Source: Prunus persica (taxonomy: Eukaryota > Streptophyta > Magnoliopsida > Rosales > Rosaceae). From it: DNA of 64,000 bases. Positions 44,441 to 56,169 of this stretch are shown here, in pieces (position 1 is the stretch's first letter; every line of letters starts with the position of its first letter). The notes beneath the pieces were generated by a model. That model was not told where the DNA came from. It ran no database searches and saw only the letters and a list, made by a program, of their open reading frames with translations. The stretch lies in assembly GCF_000346465.2 (NCBI RefSeq), contig NC_034010.1:12386367-12450366 (forward strand), written 5' to 3'. A program made the translations under genes and the position numbers.

Positions 44441-45829
44441 CAATATAAATGGGCTATACCTAAATTTTCACACTCCAAAATACAACTATTCATGTATTGC
44501 CCAGACACAAATAGTTTTTTCCTCCAACCTTGCAGACTCAGAATTTGAGTCTGCAACTTAAATTGTTTAATACTGGTTAACCCCTACTCTTTTTTTGTCA
44601 TTAATTTTCTGTGGCATTATATTTGATTTAAACATTTGTTATTTAATTTTCTGAGCATTTTAACTCAAAATAATATAAATTCCAAAACATATATTTTCAC
44701 TTAAAATGATTTAGATTAATTAGAAATATTATTTTGACCATGTGATTTTTTACCATTGAAATTCCCAAAAGAACAAATCTTGTTAATGATGGCATCAAAA
44801 ACTTGAAGGAAAAGAGAATATATGGTATGAAATGGAGCAAAGTCTAAATCGGACGTCCCTAAATTACTATAGGTTGGTCGACCCTCGTATACAAGTCGGC
44901 GACCAAGGCACATCTACACTGTTATTGTACATCCTCGATATGAGGGGTATGATATTACATATACAGAAATTCTCTTATGCAGACGTCTGGACATTATTAC
45001 CATGCGGATGCTATATATTTTCTACTACCCTTCCTTGCTTTTCTTAATGTCATCTGCACGGTCTTAATGTGCGGACATCCGAATGAGAGAATAACTAATT
45101 TTATATATATATGTTTTGTAGGATTTTTCAGGTGTTATTATCTTTAGTTATCAAAATAAAATTCAAAAGTATTAGTTAGTACTTTGTCTAGTGGTATTTT
45201 TATTTCCAATGTTGAAAAATATCCTAAGTTTTGGCCTTCCTCCCCTATTTCTATCAACATTTAAACTTACGTATGCTTTTGTCCTTAATTCAAAGAGAAT
45301 TAAAATTTTGGGATCTAAAGCCATTATGGTCAAAATTCAAAGAGGAAATTAAAATTTACTTGAAATAAAGATTTCAATTACTAGATCACATTACACCGAG
45401 GGCCCTACCATAATGGTCCATTTATTTGTTTAACATCTACTAGCCCTTTAGCACATGCTCGCGCATGTGGCAATTGGTTTTTATTTTTTATTTTTTATTT
45501 TATTTTTAGAATTAAGAAAAGAAAACATGGGTAGTCATGTTCCATAAAAGTAGGACCTATAATCTAATTTGGTGTTTTAATTTTATTTTTTTAAATATGA
45601 AAAAAAGTGAATTTACCATATTATCCTCATTTAATTAATAATTTTAATTCTTAATATTTGAATTAACCAAGGGAATTTTATGGTATTTTGAATGTTTCAT
45701 CATTCCCTACCTTTTGCTTTATATATATAGATTATCACAAAAGATAATAGTTATTGAAATTGATCTTACATGTCCAAAAAAAATATTTATTAATTATATT
45801 GACTGAGCTTTGTTCTCTTTTCTTTATAG
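44441..45829. other. AT-rich non-coding region
   Basis: No gene found. It includes a CACATGCTCGCGCATGTG palindrome-like motif near 45450 and AT-rich low-complexity sequence. A PGG-gene exon begins at 45830 after a TTCTTTATAG acceptor. Confidence 0.5.
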
Positions 45830-48034
45830 GTATACACATACAACATCCTCCTGCCATCCATGATGTTCACGTCAATGTTGAAAATCTAGAAGAGAAACTG
45901 GGCAACCAAAATATCCGTTTCTCAGGTTTGCTATATCTTGAAACCCCATCTATTTTTTTTTCAAACTGTTTTCAATGATACATCTATTTGATAAGAAGTT
46001 GATCATGACATAGTTTGCCACAAAAAGAAATTGGTTCTAGTATGCTCATAAACAATAACTAAAATCTTAATAAGAATCTGTGAATCATATAGCAAAGCAC
46101 ATTCATACTTTGTATAAACAAGGCATATTTATCTTATGGTTTTTGAATTTGCATTGAAGTCTTCGGTTTCATGCAAGGGCCTTCTTCAAGCCTCCGCAAG
46201 CTTTTAGGTATATATGCAAACATTCTTTTCCATCTTTATTTATTGGCGTCTTTGTACATTGGTTTTCTCATCCACTTATTTAAACTCTATCAACGTATTT
46301 TATTTCTACAAAAACTGGTTGTAACATTTTTTCCAACATCAACCTAGGAATCAACCGCATATGTGAAATGAAATTGATCCATGCTCGATCCCAAGATATT
46401 TTGGATTACATGGGTGAAGTGTTAAAACATCTAGGCACTCAAGAAATGGAAGAGTGCCTCGTCTATGCAGCAATATTCCGAGCTGTACGAAGTGGGATTA
46501 TTGAGTTCATTATTCGTTTATGTAAAGTAGATCCGGATATATTGTGGCGACGCAATTCAATGGGAAGGAACATATTTCAGTATTCAATTGAGTGTCGCCA
46601 GGAAAAAGTATATAGCCTCATATATGGGGTTGGTCAAAGAAATCTTATTGCAACATTTGCAGATGCTTCTGGAAATGATATGCTACATCTTGCAGGGATG
46701 CTATCTCCAACAGAAAAACTTGATCGTATTTCAGGTGCAGCCTTGCAAATGCAGAGAGAAAGACAATGGTTCAAGGTTAGATATCTTCATTCTATATCTT
46801 TCTTGTAAATTAATTGTATTTAGAGCTAGTTGTGTTGTGGGAGATGTGGTAGAGCTAGGTGCTGGAGTGGTAGCTTGTAAATGTGGTTGTGGGTTGATAT
46901 GTTGTCGATGAAACTAGTGGCAGTAGTAGGATGGTAGGGCTTTCTAGTGTAGTTGAGGTGCCATATGGAAAGTGAGGTGGGAACACTAGATGAGAGGATG
47001 GGAGGTTTTGCGGTCTATTTGAATGATTTTGGGAAGGAGGCAGTTCGGACTCATGAAAACGTTTTTCTCTGCTACGATCTACTTGTTTTTATTCTAAACA
47101 TGTATTATAAAATTCATCCAAAGGTTAAAAATGTGACACCACGCCCACATATTTGATATGCCAAGAAATACTGTAAGGCATATTTGATAAGGTTAAAATG
47201 TTCTTTTGTTTCAAGTTGGGAAACGTAGGTTAAAATTCTAGGTAATATGAAGTAAGTTGCAGGCCCAACCCTTTTTCACGTTTATTATATTAACAGGCGA
47301 ACAAGAGAAAATTTAAGAGCTTATTTAAAACACTAAGGATGAGAAAAAAGAAAACCCGCCCTCTTGTGGGTAGGTGGCCAACGAACTTGAGGTTTATATG
47401 TTTAATCTAATGAAATGCAGGAGGTGAAAAGTCTTGTAGTTTTACCCTCGGGAGTGGGAGCTTTCAATAATCAGGGTATGAGACCCCATGAACTATTTAC
47501 CCAGAACCATAATAAATTGAAGGAAGAAGGAGAAAAGTGGATGAAAGATACAGCAACTTCTTGTACGGTTGTAGGTGCGCTCTCACTATTACCATCATGT
47601 TTGCTGCAGCCTTCACAGTTCCTGGTGGAAACAATGGAGGAACAGGCTTTCCCTTGTTCTTAGATGAAAATATGTTTATGGTTTTTATAGTTTCAGATGC
47701 TATATCACTCTTTTCTTCCACAACTTCAGTGTTGATGTTTTTGGGAATCCTTACATCACGATATGCAGAAGACGATTTCCTAAAATCCTTACCCACAAAG
47801 ATGATAATTGGCCTTTCATCACTCTTGATCTCCATCGCTTTCATGATGGTTGCCTTTTGTTCTGCTCTTTTCCTTATGCTCCATGAAAGACTATGGATTG
47901 TCATTCCAATCATTTTCCTCGCCAGCATTCCAGTCACCTTATTTATTTGGATGCAATTTCCCCTTCTTGTTGAGATTTTCATTTCTACATATGGAGGAGG
48001 GATATTTGACAAGAAAGTGAGACGGTGGCCATAA
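45830..48034 (+). pseudogene. ankyrin/PGG-domain membrane protein gene (ITN1/ACD6-like), partial, frameshifted
   Basis: Exons with AG/GT borders: 45830-45925, 46178-46207 (30 bp), 46348-46775 and 47421-48034. They read IHDVHVNVENLEEKL, then GPSSSLRKLLGINRICEMKL. The ankyrin-like stretch contains ECLVYAAIFRAVRSGIIEFI, DPDILWRRNSMGRNIFQYSI and GNDMLHLAGMLSP, followed by QMQRERQWFKEVKSLV. The PGG domain starts RPHELFTQNH..., EGEKWMKDTATSC, then AFTVPGGNNGGTG and four hydrophobic helices ending EIFISTYGGG. N-terminal ankyrin exons are missing. The last exon is frameshifted near 47578, where the paralogue at 12529 has GGTGCTCTC and this copy GGTGCGCTCTC, two extra bases. After that the frame is open to the stop at 48034. 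Family members act in plasma-membrane signalling and salt or defence responses; this copy as read would lose its membrane domain. Confidence 0.85.
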
Positions 48035-48655
48035 ATTCTTGATGGTATATGAAAATTTGTATAACTTTGTATTTGTTGTTCTTCAATTTGGAAGACACTA
48101 GTTGAATAGGAGAACCTTTACATCTCTCCCCTCCCTTTCACCCGTCCCTTCTAATGTGATTTTTGAGTGATTGAGTTGTTGGTGTTGCTACGTACCCTCT
48201 ATTTGGATGAAGAAATTTGAAAATTACATAGAATTCTTAAGTTACATAGAATTCTTATACAGAGATGTAGTTTCAGGGTATAAAGGCCTAGTGTGGGATA
48301 GTTGTTAAGAGTTTGTAACCTTTGTTCTGGCAGCCCCTTCCTTACTTACCACAGAGAGAGTGCAGCTCAGATCAATAGGCATGATATGTCCCCTAAAATA
48401 TTAATAAATTGTTAAATATCTAATTGCATGAATAAAGAAATAAAATAAAAAGCTCATCTTTAGTGAACCCCTTCAATGGATTGCGAATGGATATTTATTA
48501 AGGTTTTATAGTGTCACTTTCTTTCTTATTCAAGTTAGGTTCGCTTAAAATCTTATTGTTTGAAGTTAATTACTACTTCTCATGCAAAGAAAACATTAAT
48601 CAATATTCTCACGCAATCCAACCGTCTAGGGGCACAGTTTAAACTACACTATAAA
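48035..48655. other. intergenic region between PGG and GDSL genes
   Basis: AT-rich. ATCAATAGGCATGATATGTC at about 48370 recurs at about 52080 near the second GDSL copy, a trace of segmental duplication of this locus. Confidence 0.6.
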
Positions 48656-50396
48656 TCACAAATACAATTGATGAAGAGAAGGTTTTATAGTGGCATAAAC
48701 TTCATGCCAACCATTCTGCGAAGGGTGTACCATATCCCAAAAGAAAGAAACATCAGGGTTATCGCATACAATGTACTTCTTTGCACCAGTCTGATCCACA
48801 CTGCCGCATGAGTATTCTCGTATCAATTAGTGTTCGCGAAAAAAGGATTTATTACCTTGATGATGTTTTGGGGGCTTTACTGCAGACATAAACGCATTAT
48901 AGAGATCCAAGTCGATAAATGCAGAATTCTTTGTCTCCTTATTCAACTCTTCCAACTTTTGAAGCAGAATCTGGTTGTGGTACATTGAAGCCATATTACG
49001 TTAATAACTTTTTATATTAGATGTTACTTAGAAGAAATGTTAATACACCAATGCAAGAGAGTAATATAAACAACTACAAAACAAGAACAAGCTAATAGAA
49101 TTGAAGAATTATATTGAAACAAAAAATTTAAATAGCAGAACATTGTACCAAAACGCACTTACGACAATAAAACCATTAGATTAACCACTTACCTTTGTGT
49201 CGTGGCCTGATTTACCAAAATGAGCAGCGTAGTCATTCCCCGCAATTGATACGAGAGCAATGGACGAGTTAACGACGTCGTTTTTGACATAGACTTTTTG
49301 TTGAAGCAGGTGTTCGAAAAAGTCGATTTGGGTGGTCAAGTTTGGTCCACTGACCAATGTATCGAAAACACCTGTCCCTCCAAATGCAAAGTTCATCCCA
49401 GACTCTAGTTTGGATTTCTTCACAAATTTTCTCAATGCGTAAGGCACCGGAGATCTTATGCCCAAAAAGGAAGCTGCAATTTTGCAACACGTCAAAGAGG
49501 AACAAATAAAATAAAATTGGTTCTTACTTTATCTTAAAGTTTTGTTAAACAATGCAGACTTGGGTTAAGTCAGTTGACTAGAGCAGTGAGTCCGGTCCCT
49601 TGTAGTCAAGTCCAAATCCCCTTTTCGTAAATTCAATTAGTTTAGAGTAGATTTTCATTTGTATAAAAAGATTTGGTTAAACAATAATTCAAGCAAATTA
49701 AAATTCATGCTCCTCTATAAAATAAAATAAAAATAAAAAAAGTTATGCCAATAAGATCCCAACCTAGTACTACTAACACAATTAAATTTTTTATATCTAA
49801 ATAATAAATGACAAATAATTCACGTCAAATATTTCACATGTTAGCATACTATAAAAACCAAAATTGAACTTTGCCTCCTAATTTTGCTCATTGTCGCACT
49901 TTGGTCCATGAACTTAACTACAGTGAATGGAGGAAAAGATGACATTTACACCCATAAACTAACATAAATTTTTGGAAAGAGGAGAATACTCTTGAGAAAG
50001 AAAGGAAACAAACCTATATAATCAGTGAGGACACGACCATTCGAAAACCGGCCGGCCGGCTTTCCGGGAAAAGTGATCCCATAAGGTTCCTTCCATAAAG
50101 GAGACACAGATTTTCTGATATTCCCAGTATCAACATACGAGTCCCCGAAGACGAAAAATTTCACAGAGCCATGACTGTTGTGCTGATGAAGGTGATGATG
50201 GGCTTCAAGAACTTCTGCCACTATATATTAAAAGCAATAAAAAGGACAAATAAATACAATTTTCTTTTGTCTAAAAAAAAATATAAAGGCTGATATCAAG
50301 AACATATATATATTTAGTTATGAAGAACTAACCTGTAAAAGTGGCGATGTATAAAAGGAAGAGACAAGAAGAGGCGATGGTGGTTTGCTTCTCCAT
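48656..50396 (-). pseudogene. GDSL esterase/lipase gene, copy A, internal deletion
   Basis: Minus-strand exons: 50396-50333 (MEKQTTIASSCLFLLYIATF, a signal-peptide-like start), 50220-50014, 49473-49193, about 48997-48856 and about 48816-48656. Block I is KFFVFGDSYVDTGN (Ser nucleophile). Exon three has SGMNFAFGGTGVFD and block III-like SIAGNDYAAHF (Gly, Asn). The last exon has FFWDMVHPSQNGWHEVY (Asp-x-x-His). Exon four keeps only its end (NQILLQKLEELNKETKNSAF) and lacks about 60 codons present in copy B. The beginning of exon five is also missing compared with B (PLKPCCVG region). All catalytic residues are present but the core is deleted, so the product would not fold normally. Relatives are secreted lipases/esterases (At5g03610-like). 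Confidence 0.85.
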
Positions 50397-50712
50397 TTGA
50401 AAGCAGAGATTTTTGGGTGTCTTGAAAGAAAAAAATGAAAAGAAATAGACACTGGCGTTCTTACATATATGGGCATGATACAATGTACCCTGCTTAATAG
50501 CAATAGGTTTTACAGCTTAGAAAAGGAAAAGAAAAAACGGATTTGTTTTTTGTTTGAATATTTATTCATTTTGGTGACTTTAGTGTCATTTTCATTTTCC
50601 GTTGTATAAAAGATGGAAAACATTTATGACATCCAAAAATTTCGTTGCAGCACTTGGAAAGTTTTTTGTGTATCTTTTCTCGTTTCATATTTTCTTGACA
50701 TTCATTCTATAA
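50397..50712. other. upstream region of GDSL copy A
   Basis: AT-rich; resembles the region upstream of copy B (AAAGCAGAGATTT after the ATG, TTTTACAGCTTAGAAAAG further up), so the duplicated block includes the promoter. No clear TATA element chosen. Confidence 0.5.
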
Positions 50713-51083
50713 CAGTGTGTTTGGATGAAGGAAATAAATTTGGAATTTTTATAAAAATCAGAATTTCTAAATTGACATTAATCAATTCCCGTTTTGGATT
50801 AAAAAAACATAAAAATTTAGAAATTGTGGAAAGAAAAAAAAAATAATTTGGAGGTCATAAATCCCAAATTTAAATTTTATCTAAAAGTAGTTATTTCTCA
50901 AATTCCAAGAGAAATTAAGTTTTTAAAACAGATTCCTTTACAAATAAAGACTAAATTCCGTATTTTAAATCCGTCACCCAAACAGTAAACTTTACAAATT
51001 CTAGAACATTAATTTCCTTCAATTTAAATTCCGTCATTTATAAATTCTTTTGTACTTTTAAATTTCCTCATCCAAACGCACCA
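50713..51083. mobile_element. MITE, Tourist-like
   Basis: 371 bp with inverted ends CAGTGTGTTTGGATGAAGGA and TGGTGCGTTTGGATGAGGAA (right end reversed), flanked by TAA on both sides (50710-50712, 51084-51086). The interior is AT-rich. Superfamily assignment rests on the short TSD. Confidence 0.65.
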
Positions 51084-51377
51084 TAAATAAACTTACTTCA
51101 AAGCCTAGAAATTATTGTCTTTTTTTTGTTAATCCAATTTTGCTCACTCCTTAATTTATATGATGTAGCTTAGGGTTTAAACCGTAAAAATATTTATGAT
51201 GTACCTCGCCCTAAACCCTAAAACACTGCTGTACTTGGATGGGCCTCAATAACCAAATCATACCTTTGTTCAGGTGGCCCCTTTTTACCACAAAGATACT
51301 GCAACTAAGAAAAATAGGCATCATCACAACGGCGTCTAATCCAATGAAAAGGGTATTAACTTGTAAAGTAGTAGACC
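51084..51377. other. spacer with a partial copy of the GDSL downstream flank
   Basis: CTTTGTTC..GG...CCCCTT....TTACCACA at about 51268 resembles 48318-48352 in the copy A flank. Otherwise featureless. Confidence 0.4.
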
Positions 51378-51900
51378 TATGTTATTTGCTGTAGGGTTCA
51401 TCTTTTTGTTCACCATAGGAGGACTCACTGGAATAGTCCTGCAAATTGTGGGCTACACCAGGTCAAGCTTTTGGTGAAGTTTTCACGCTGCTCATTTAAG
51501 TTTACAAGTCTGTATAGTCAACCCGATCCTATGAATAAGCCTATGCAGTTCCTCTAGAAGGGTATTGTCAAGACCTCTAGAGACGAGAATAGACGAAGGG
51601 AAAGGAAGGAAATCCTTTCCAGGATCAATGATCTAGAGAGCAAACTAAGTTATGGGCTACCCCCTCAACTGTCTGATGGGGGCTATGCTAGTCTCATAGC
51701 CCTCTATCTCTACAGTATCCCGCAATTTCTGCTCCTTCCCGTCCTTTTCATTCTTGATAGCACAGGAAATAGACTGTTCTTTGTCCTTGGCCGTCCTTTG
51801 TCTTCTTTCAATAATACCATAGATGCTATTGGTCCCGATCTTCGATTCAATCTAGGAATGGTTGTTAAAGAGACCCGTGGTAATCGTCTTTTTTTTTTCT
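51378..51900 (+). other. cox1: nuclear mitochondrial DNA insertion with cox1 fragment
   Basis: ATGTTATTTGCTGTAGGGTT and the next ~50 bp translate to LFAVGFIFLFTIGGLTGIVL, a highly conserved internal segment of cytochrome c oxidase subunit 1. The match breaks at about 51450 (GCAAATTGTGGGCTACACC). The following ~450 bp are GC-balanced, unlike the AT-rich surroundings, and may be further plant mitochondrial sequence, though I recognise no gene there. Only cox1 is certain; the right limit is a guess. Confidence 0.7.
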
Positions 51901-52431
51901 TTATCTAAGGTCTTAGCTATGCTACTCACTTTTCTTTTTTCTTTTTCTTGTTCTTGTTGAGATACCTTAACATTGTCATTACACGCTGCTTTCCTTAGGT
52001 TAAAGAACCTCCATGACACATTCGCAGTGTGTCTAAGAAAACCTCATCCCCTCTTAACTTTGGCAAAATAAATAAATTATATCAATAGGCATGATATGTC
52101 CCCTAAAATACTAGTAAATTGTAAAATATTAATATAATTGTATATTAACCTAGTATGGAAATCAAATAACTGAACAGTTAATCTATTCAATAAGGGCCAG
52201 TTTAGCATTGCTATGCTGTGAAAATAATCGTTGTTAGATTTGCTGTGAGAGAAATCAACTGTAAGAGAAAGCAGTTTGGCATTTGGTAAACTTTTTGTTA
52301 AAAGTGTTGTTGATACTAATTCCTGCATAATCAGAAAATGATTCCCGCATAATTATTAAACCTAGCGCCGCTTCGAAACTGATTCCTGCATAATCAGAAA
52401 ATGAAAGCATCTCGTTAGCTGCTTTCCTTAT

Positions 52432-54614
52432 TTTAAGGATCCGCCCCGAATTTTTCCGAAACCCGAGGCGAACCCTTTGGAATTCCCGACATCCTCCCGA
52501 TGCCAGGCCCACTTACTAAAGACCGAGACTTCCTGCCGAAAATTCGGCAGAGTCTCCCCTATAAATTGGACATTTCTCAAAATTTATACTTGCATGAAAA
52601 CGCATTTAATATTCCCAACTAGCAGCATGCACAATATAATTCATGCAATTCACACAAATGGCCTTCGGCCTTCCAATAATTCTTAAACGATTATCAAACA
52701 ATTCAAATACCAAAGATGACTAATATTTAGTCTGCGGTTGCACCTAATAACCTTAGGATGCCTACGTACCCTCCTTGACGGATCAAGCCACACGTAGTTC
52801 TTCCCTAAAACCCAATTCCACACTTGGGCGATACCTTATTTCATTTATCTGGATTTCATATAATCTCCCCATACGCCGGTACAACCAACGCCACGTATGG
52901 GGCCTGTCAACACGCGGATAACCTACGCCACGTGCGACCATGCCATACTATCATTATATCTCCCCATACGCCGGTACAACCAACGCCACGTATGGGCCCT
53001 GTCTCAACGCCGGATAACCTACGCCACGTGAGACCTGCACATCATATCACATAACTCCCCATACGCCGGTACAACCAACGCCACGTATGGGGCCTGTCCC
53101 AACGCCGGATAACCTACGCCACGCGGGACCTCAACATCATATCACAATGTCTCCCCATACGCCGGTACAACCAACGCCACGTATGGGGTCTGTCGACACG
53201 CCTGATAACCTACGCCACGTGCGACCTCAACACAATATCACAATAGCTCCCCATACGCCGGTACAACCAACGCCACGTATGGGGCCTGTCTCAACGCCGG
53301 ATAACCTACGCCACGTGAGACCTGAACATCATATTACGAATCTCCCCATACGCCGGTACAACCAACGCCACGTATGGGGTCTGTCCCAACGCCGGATAAC
53401 CTACGCCACGTGGGACCTAACTTTCACTTGGTGGTGCATGTAGTGAATCCAACATCCGGGGAGGTACCTAAAGTAGAGCGTATAACACTCCAAACTGACA
53501 TTCTAGACTCTGTTGTACCCTTGTACAACCATATATAATTATATAAATAATTCTAATATTGTGTAACCCTCCACAATAGTCTAGCACCAGATAATCCCCC
53601 TTAGAAAGGTGAGATTACTCCAGGAGACTCACGGTCAACCAAGGGTCAAACTACTCTAACCCTGGTCAACCGGATCTGCGGAACCCACGACATCCAATTT
53701 TCGATCCGGAAGTCCCTATGGGTTCTACCAGGTATAGGACACTTGTCCTGCAAGTTTGGTTCAGATCGGACAGTCGGATTGCTCACGATCTGACGGTTAA
53801 TATAAAATATGAACTTAAAATTATTTTTCGGAACATCCGGGGCTCCGATTCACGATCCGTGAATTCCTACACGATCCTATAAATACCTAGATTAACATAT
53901 ATTAAATTTGGGACCATCCGACGGTCCCAACCTATCGAACCCGGATAACGCGCAATATGCGAATATCCGTTCGATAGTCAAACGACGTCCGAATTGAGAT
54001 CCGCGAAATCCTACGCACTCGTGACAACCTAAGGATCTCATCGGAATACAGTGCTAATTTTCTACAGTGCCCACGCGCCGCCGCACGCGCCGGCAGGGCG
54101 TGGGTACCCAAAGCGATAACGCTTCGCCGGAAAATCTCAAAACCACGGCTCCAAACTCCTACCCTAGGTATAACACCCTATTTGGAGCCACTTTTGTTCT
54201 TGGACCTACCCCAAAAAGTGGCCGGAAATGGCCAATCAGGGCGGCCGAAGTTCGGCCGATTTTCAATTCGAAAATCGAGTTGTCTACGCTAAGAACGATC
54301 TAATCCTACCCAACATCAGCTAGAGCAGCTCGAGAGGTTCAAAATCCATACCTGGGTCGACGGAATTGGTGGCCGGAGGAGAGAGATCGGCGGCTGTGAA
54401 GATCCAGCGACGTCGGCCGCTTTTTCTCCAAATTCCGGCCAAATCGCGGCGGTTGGAGGCGGGGGCTGGCTGGGGTAGGAAGAGGACGACAGCCCGGTCA
54501 TTTTGGTCCCGGTCCCGTCGTCATTGGTGGCCGGAGGAGAGCACGCCCGGCCAAAACGTGGCCGGCTGTCGCCCACGAGGGATAGGAGAGAGAGAGCCCC
54601 GCGGGGGGGGGGGG

Positions 54615-54650
<36 letters not shown>

Positions 54651-54895
54651 CAGATTTTATAAAAAATTCTATTTCGAAATATTTACGATTGTGCCACTGG
54701 GCTTCTTTTGACCATATTTCTCTCGTTACAACTCCGATTCGAGCCCACTACGTGTCTATGAACTCGTCTCAGTACGACCTATCCAAAAATACAAGTCACG
54801 GTCCCAAACTCTCTCCGGTTAAAGATATGACTAAAATACCCTTAAATAATTAAATAAGGGTTAAATTTGGGAAAATTTGGGGTCGGGGTGTTACA
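52432..54895 (-). mobile_element. solo LTR, first subfamily, TSD CTTAT
   Basis: 2464 bp with CTTAT at 52427-52431 and 54896-54900. The + strand starts TTTAAGGATCCGCC where other copies have TGAAAGGACCCGCC, so the terminal TG has mutated to TT; the other end is the usual GGGGTGTTACA. It carries six minisatellite units (52865-53420), a G-run (about 54604-54616) and a GA microsatellite (54617-54648). Confidence 0.9.
52865..53420. repeat. hairpin minisatellite, six units
   Basis: Second-half arms in order: GTCAACACG/CGTGCGAC, GTCTC/GAGAC, GTCCC/GGGAC, GTCGACACG/CGTGCGAC, GTCTC/GAGAC, GTCCC/GGGAC. All six keep pairing although four arm types are used. Half one is CCCCATACG/CGTATGGGG in nearly all. 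Confidence 0.92.
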
Positions 54896-55097
54896 CTTAT
54901 AGCTTTCTCTCACAGTAATTTTCAACAATAAGTGATTTTCTCATAGTTCACCAAACGGGCTGGGCTTCTCAAAATTTGTAAAAGATCACTTATCACCTCA
55001 AATAAGCAATGTCAAACGGGCACTAAGACATGTTGAAATACTTCATTTTAGCTTAACTAAGAAAATGTGGAATTCGAAAGTACATTACACTATCACT

Positions 55098-55869
55098 AGG
55101 GTCGCCCTGACTTTTGGGTGGCCCTAGGTGATAAACTAAATGAGGCCCCTTCCCTTAGTATACAATTGCAAAAAAACAACAAATAAAATGATTTTACGTA
55201 CCGTACAGAGCACGTGAATAATGATTTTACGATAAACAATTATAGAGCATAATCCTACCTGGTCAGTTATAAATCAGAGTCTAAGTCTCTTATTAGCAAA
55301 GTCATTGTCTATGTATAATCTAGAAATTGAAAAAATAGTTTGATGGATAGGAACAAATATATAATATAAAAAATTATAAATATGATTACCTTTTCAATTT
55401 CTCATGTTCCTCCCCTCTTGGTCACCATCAATTTCAAAGACAATTTGTGAGCTTTTTAGTGTGAGATTGATTCTTAGAGCCACAATATGATATGAGAAAA
55501 AAAGAATGAGGGAAATTGAAAATAATGGGTGGATTGAAGAGAGATGAGGAAAACGGAGAAAAAATATGGTGGTGGATTATTAAGATATGGGTGGATTAAA
55601 TAGAGTTCTTCCATGGAGAAACTAACTAGGAGAGGAATTGCCCTCCTCAAGCACATGTTGTTTATGTTTTTGCGTGGGAAACGAAGAAACCTTCTGAGAA
55701 GAGGAAACGAAGAAACCTAATTTAATTGCGTGTTGTTTATGTATTTATTTTTATTTTTATATATAATAAATTGGACAATAGTATATATATAATATTAAAA
55801 AAAATTGGGGCCCCTTAATTGGAGGCCCATGGCCACCCTCTCGCCCACCCCCAAAAAGGCCAGCTCTGA
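55098..55869. mobile_element. possible hAT-type MITE
   Basis: The left end AGGGTCGCCCTGACTTTTGG and the right end (reversed) TCAGAGCTGGCCTTTTTGGG are loosely inverted. Flanks CTATCACT and CTGTCACT agree in 7 of 8 positions. The interior contains GGCCCC-type runs near each end and no coding sequence. Confidence 0.5.
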
Positions 55870-55877
55870 CTGTCACT

Positions 55878-56169
55878 GTAGCTCGTTGCGAATGCGTTTT
55901 CATTTTTATTTTTATTTTTATACACAAGGAAGATATGCGAATGCATATTTATTAAGCGCGGATGCTAATTAAGCTTTTCTATAGATCACTATATCTTATC
56001 TGCTGACTTCTTATTCTAGCTAGGTTAAAATCACACTATTTGTTCTTCTCTCATGCAAAGAAGTTGATAAATTATCAAGAAATCCAACCACATATTAGTC
56101 TCTTTTATATCATTATGATATATTGGGTAAACCAACCCTCTAGGGCCAATATTTAAACTACACAATAAA
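55878..56169. other. spacer downstream of GDSL copy B
   Basis: Resembles 48480-48655 in part (TCATGCAAAGAA, CTCTAGGG.C, TAAACTACAC), supporting duplication of the locus. Confidence 0.6.

Larger units (their letters stand above)
52194..55023. mobile_element. Tourist-like element interrupted by a solo LTR
   Basis: The left end GGGCCAGTTTAGCATTGCT and the right end (reversed) GTGCCCGTTTGACATTGCT are inverted repeats, flanked by TAA at 52191-52193 and 55024-55026. Without the solo LTR (52432-54895) the element is only about 360 bp, a normal MITE size. Confidence 0.7.

Noticed and set aside
45421..45730. Possible Helitron (TCTACTAGCCC... start, CGCGCATG motif)
   Set aside because: No CTRR end with a preceding hairpin could be placed and no Rep/helicase sequence is present.
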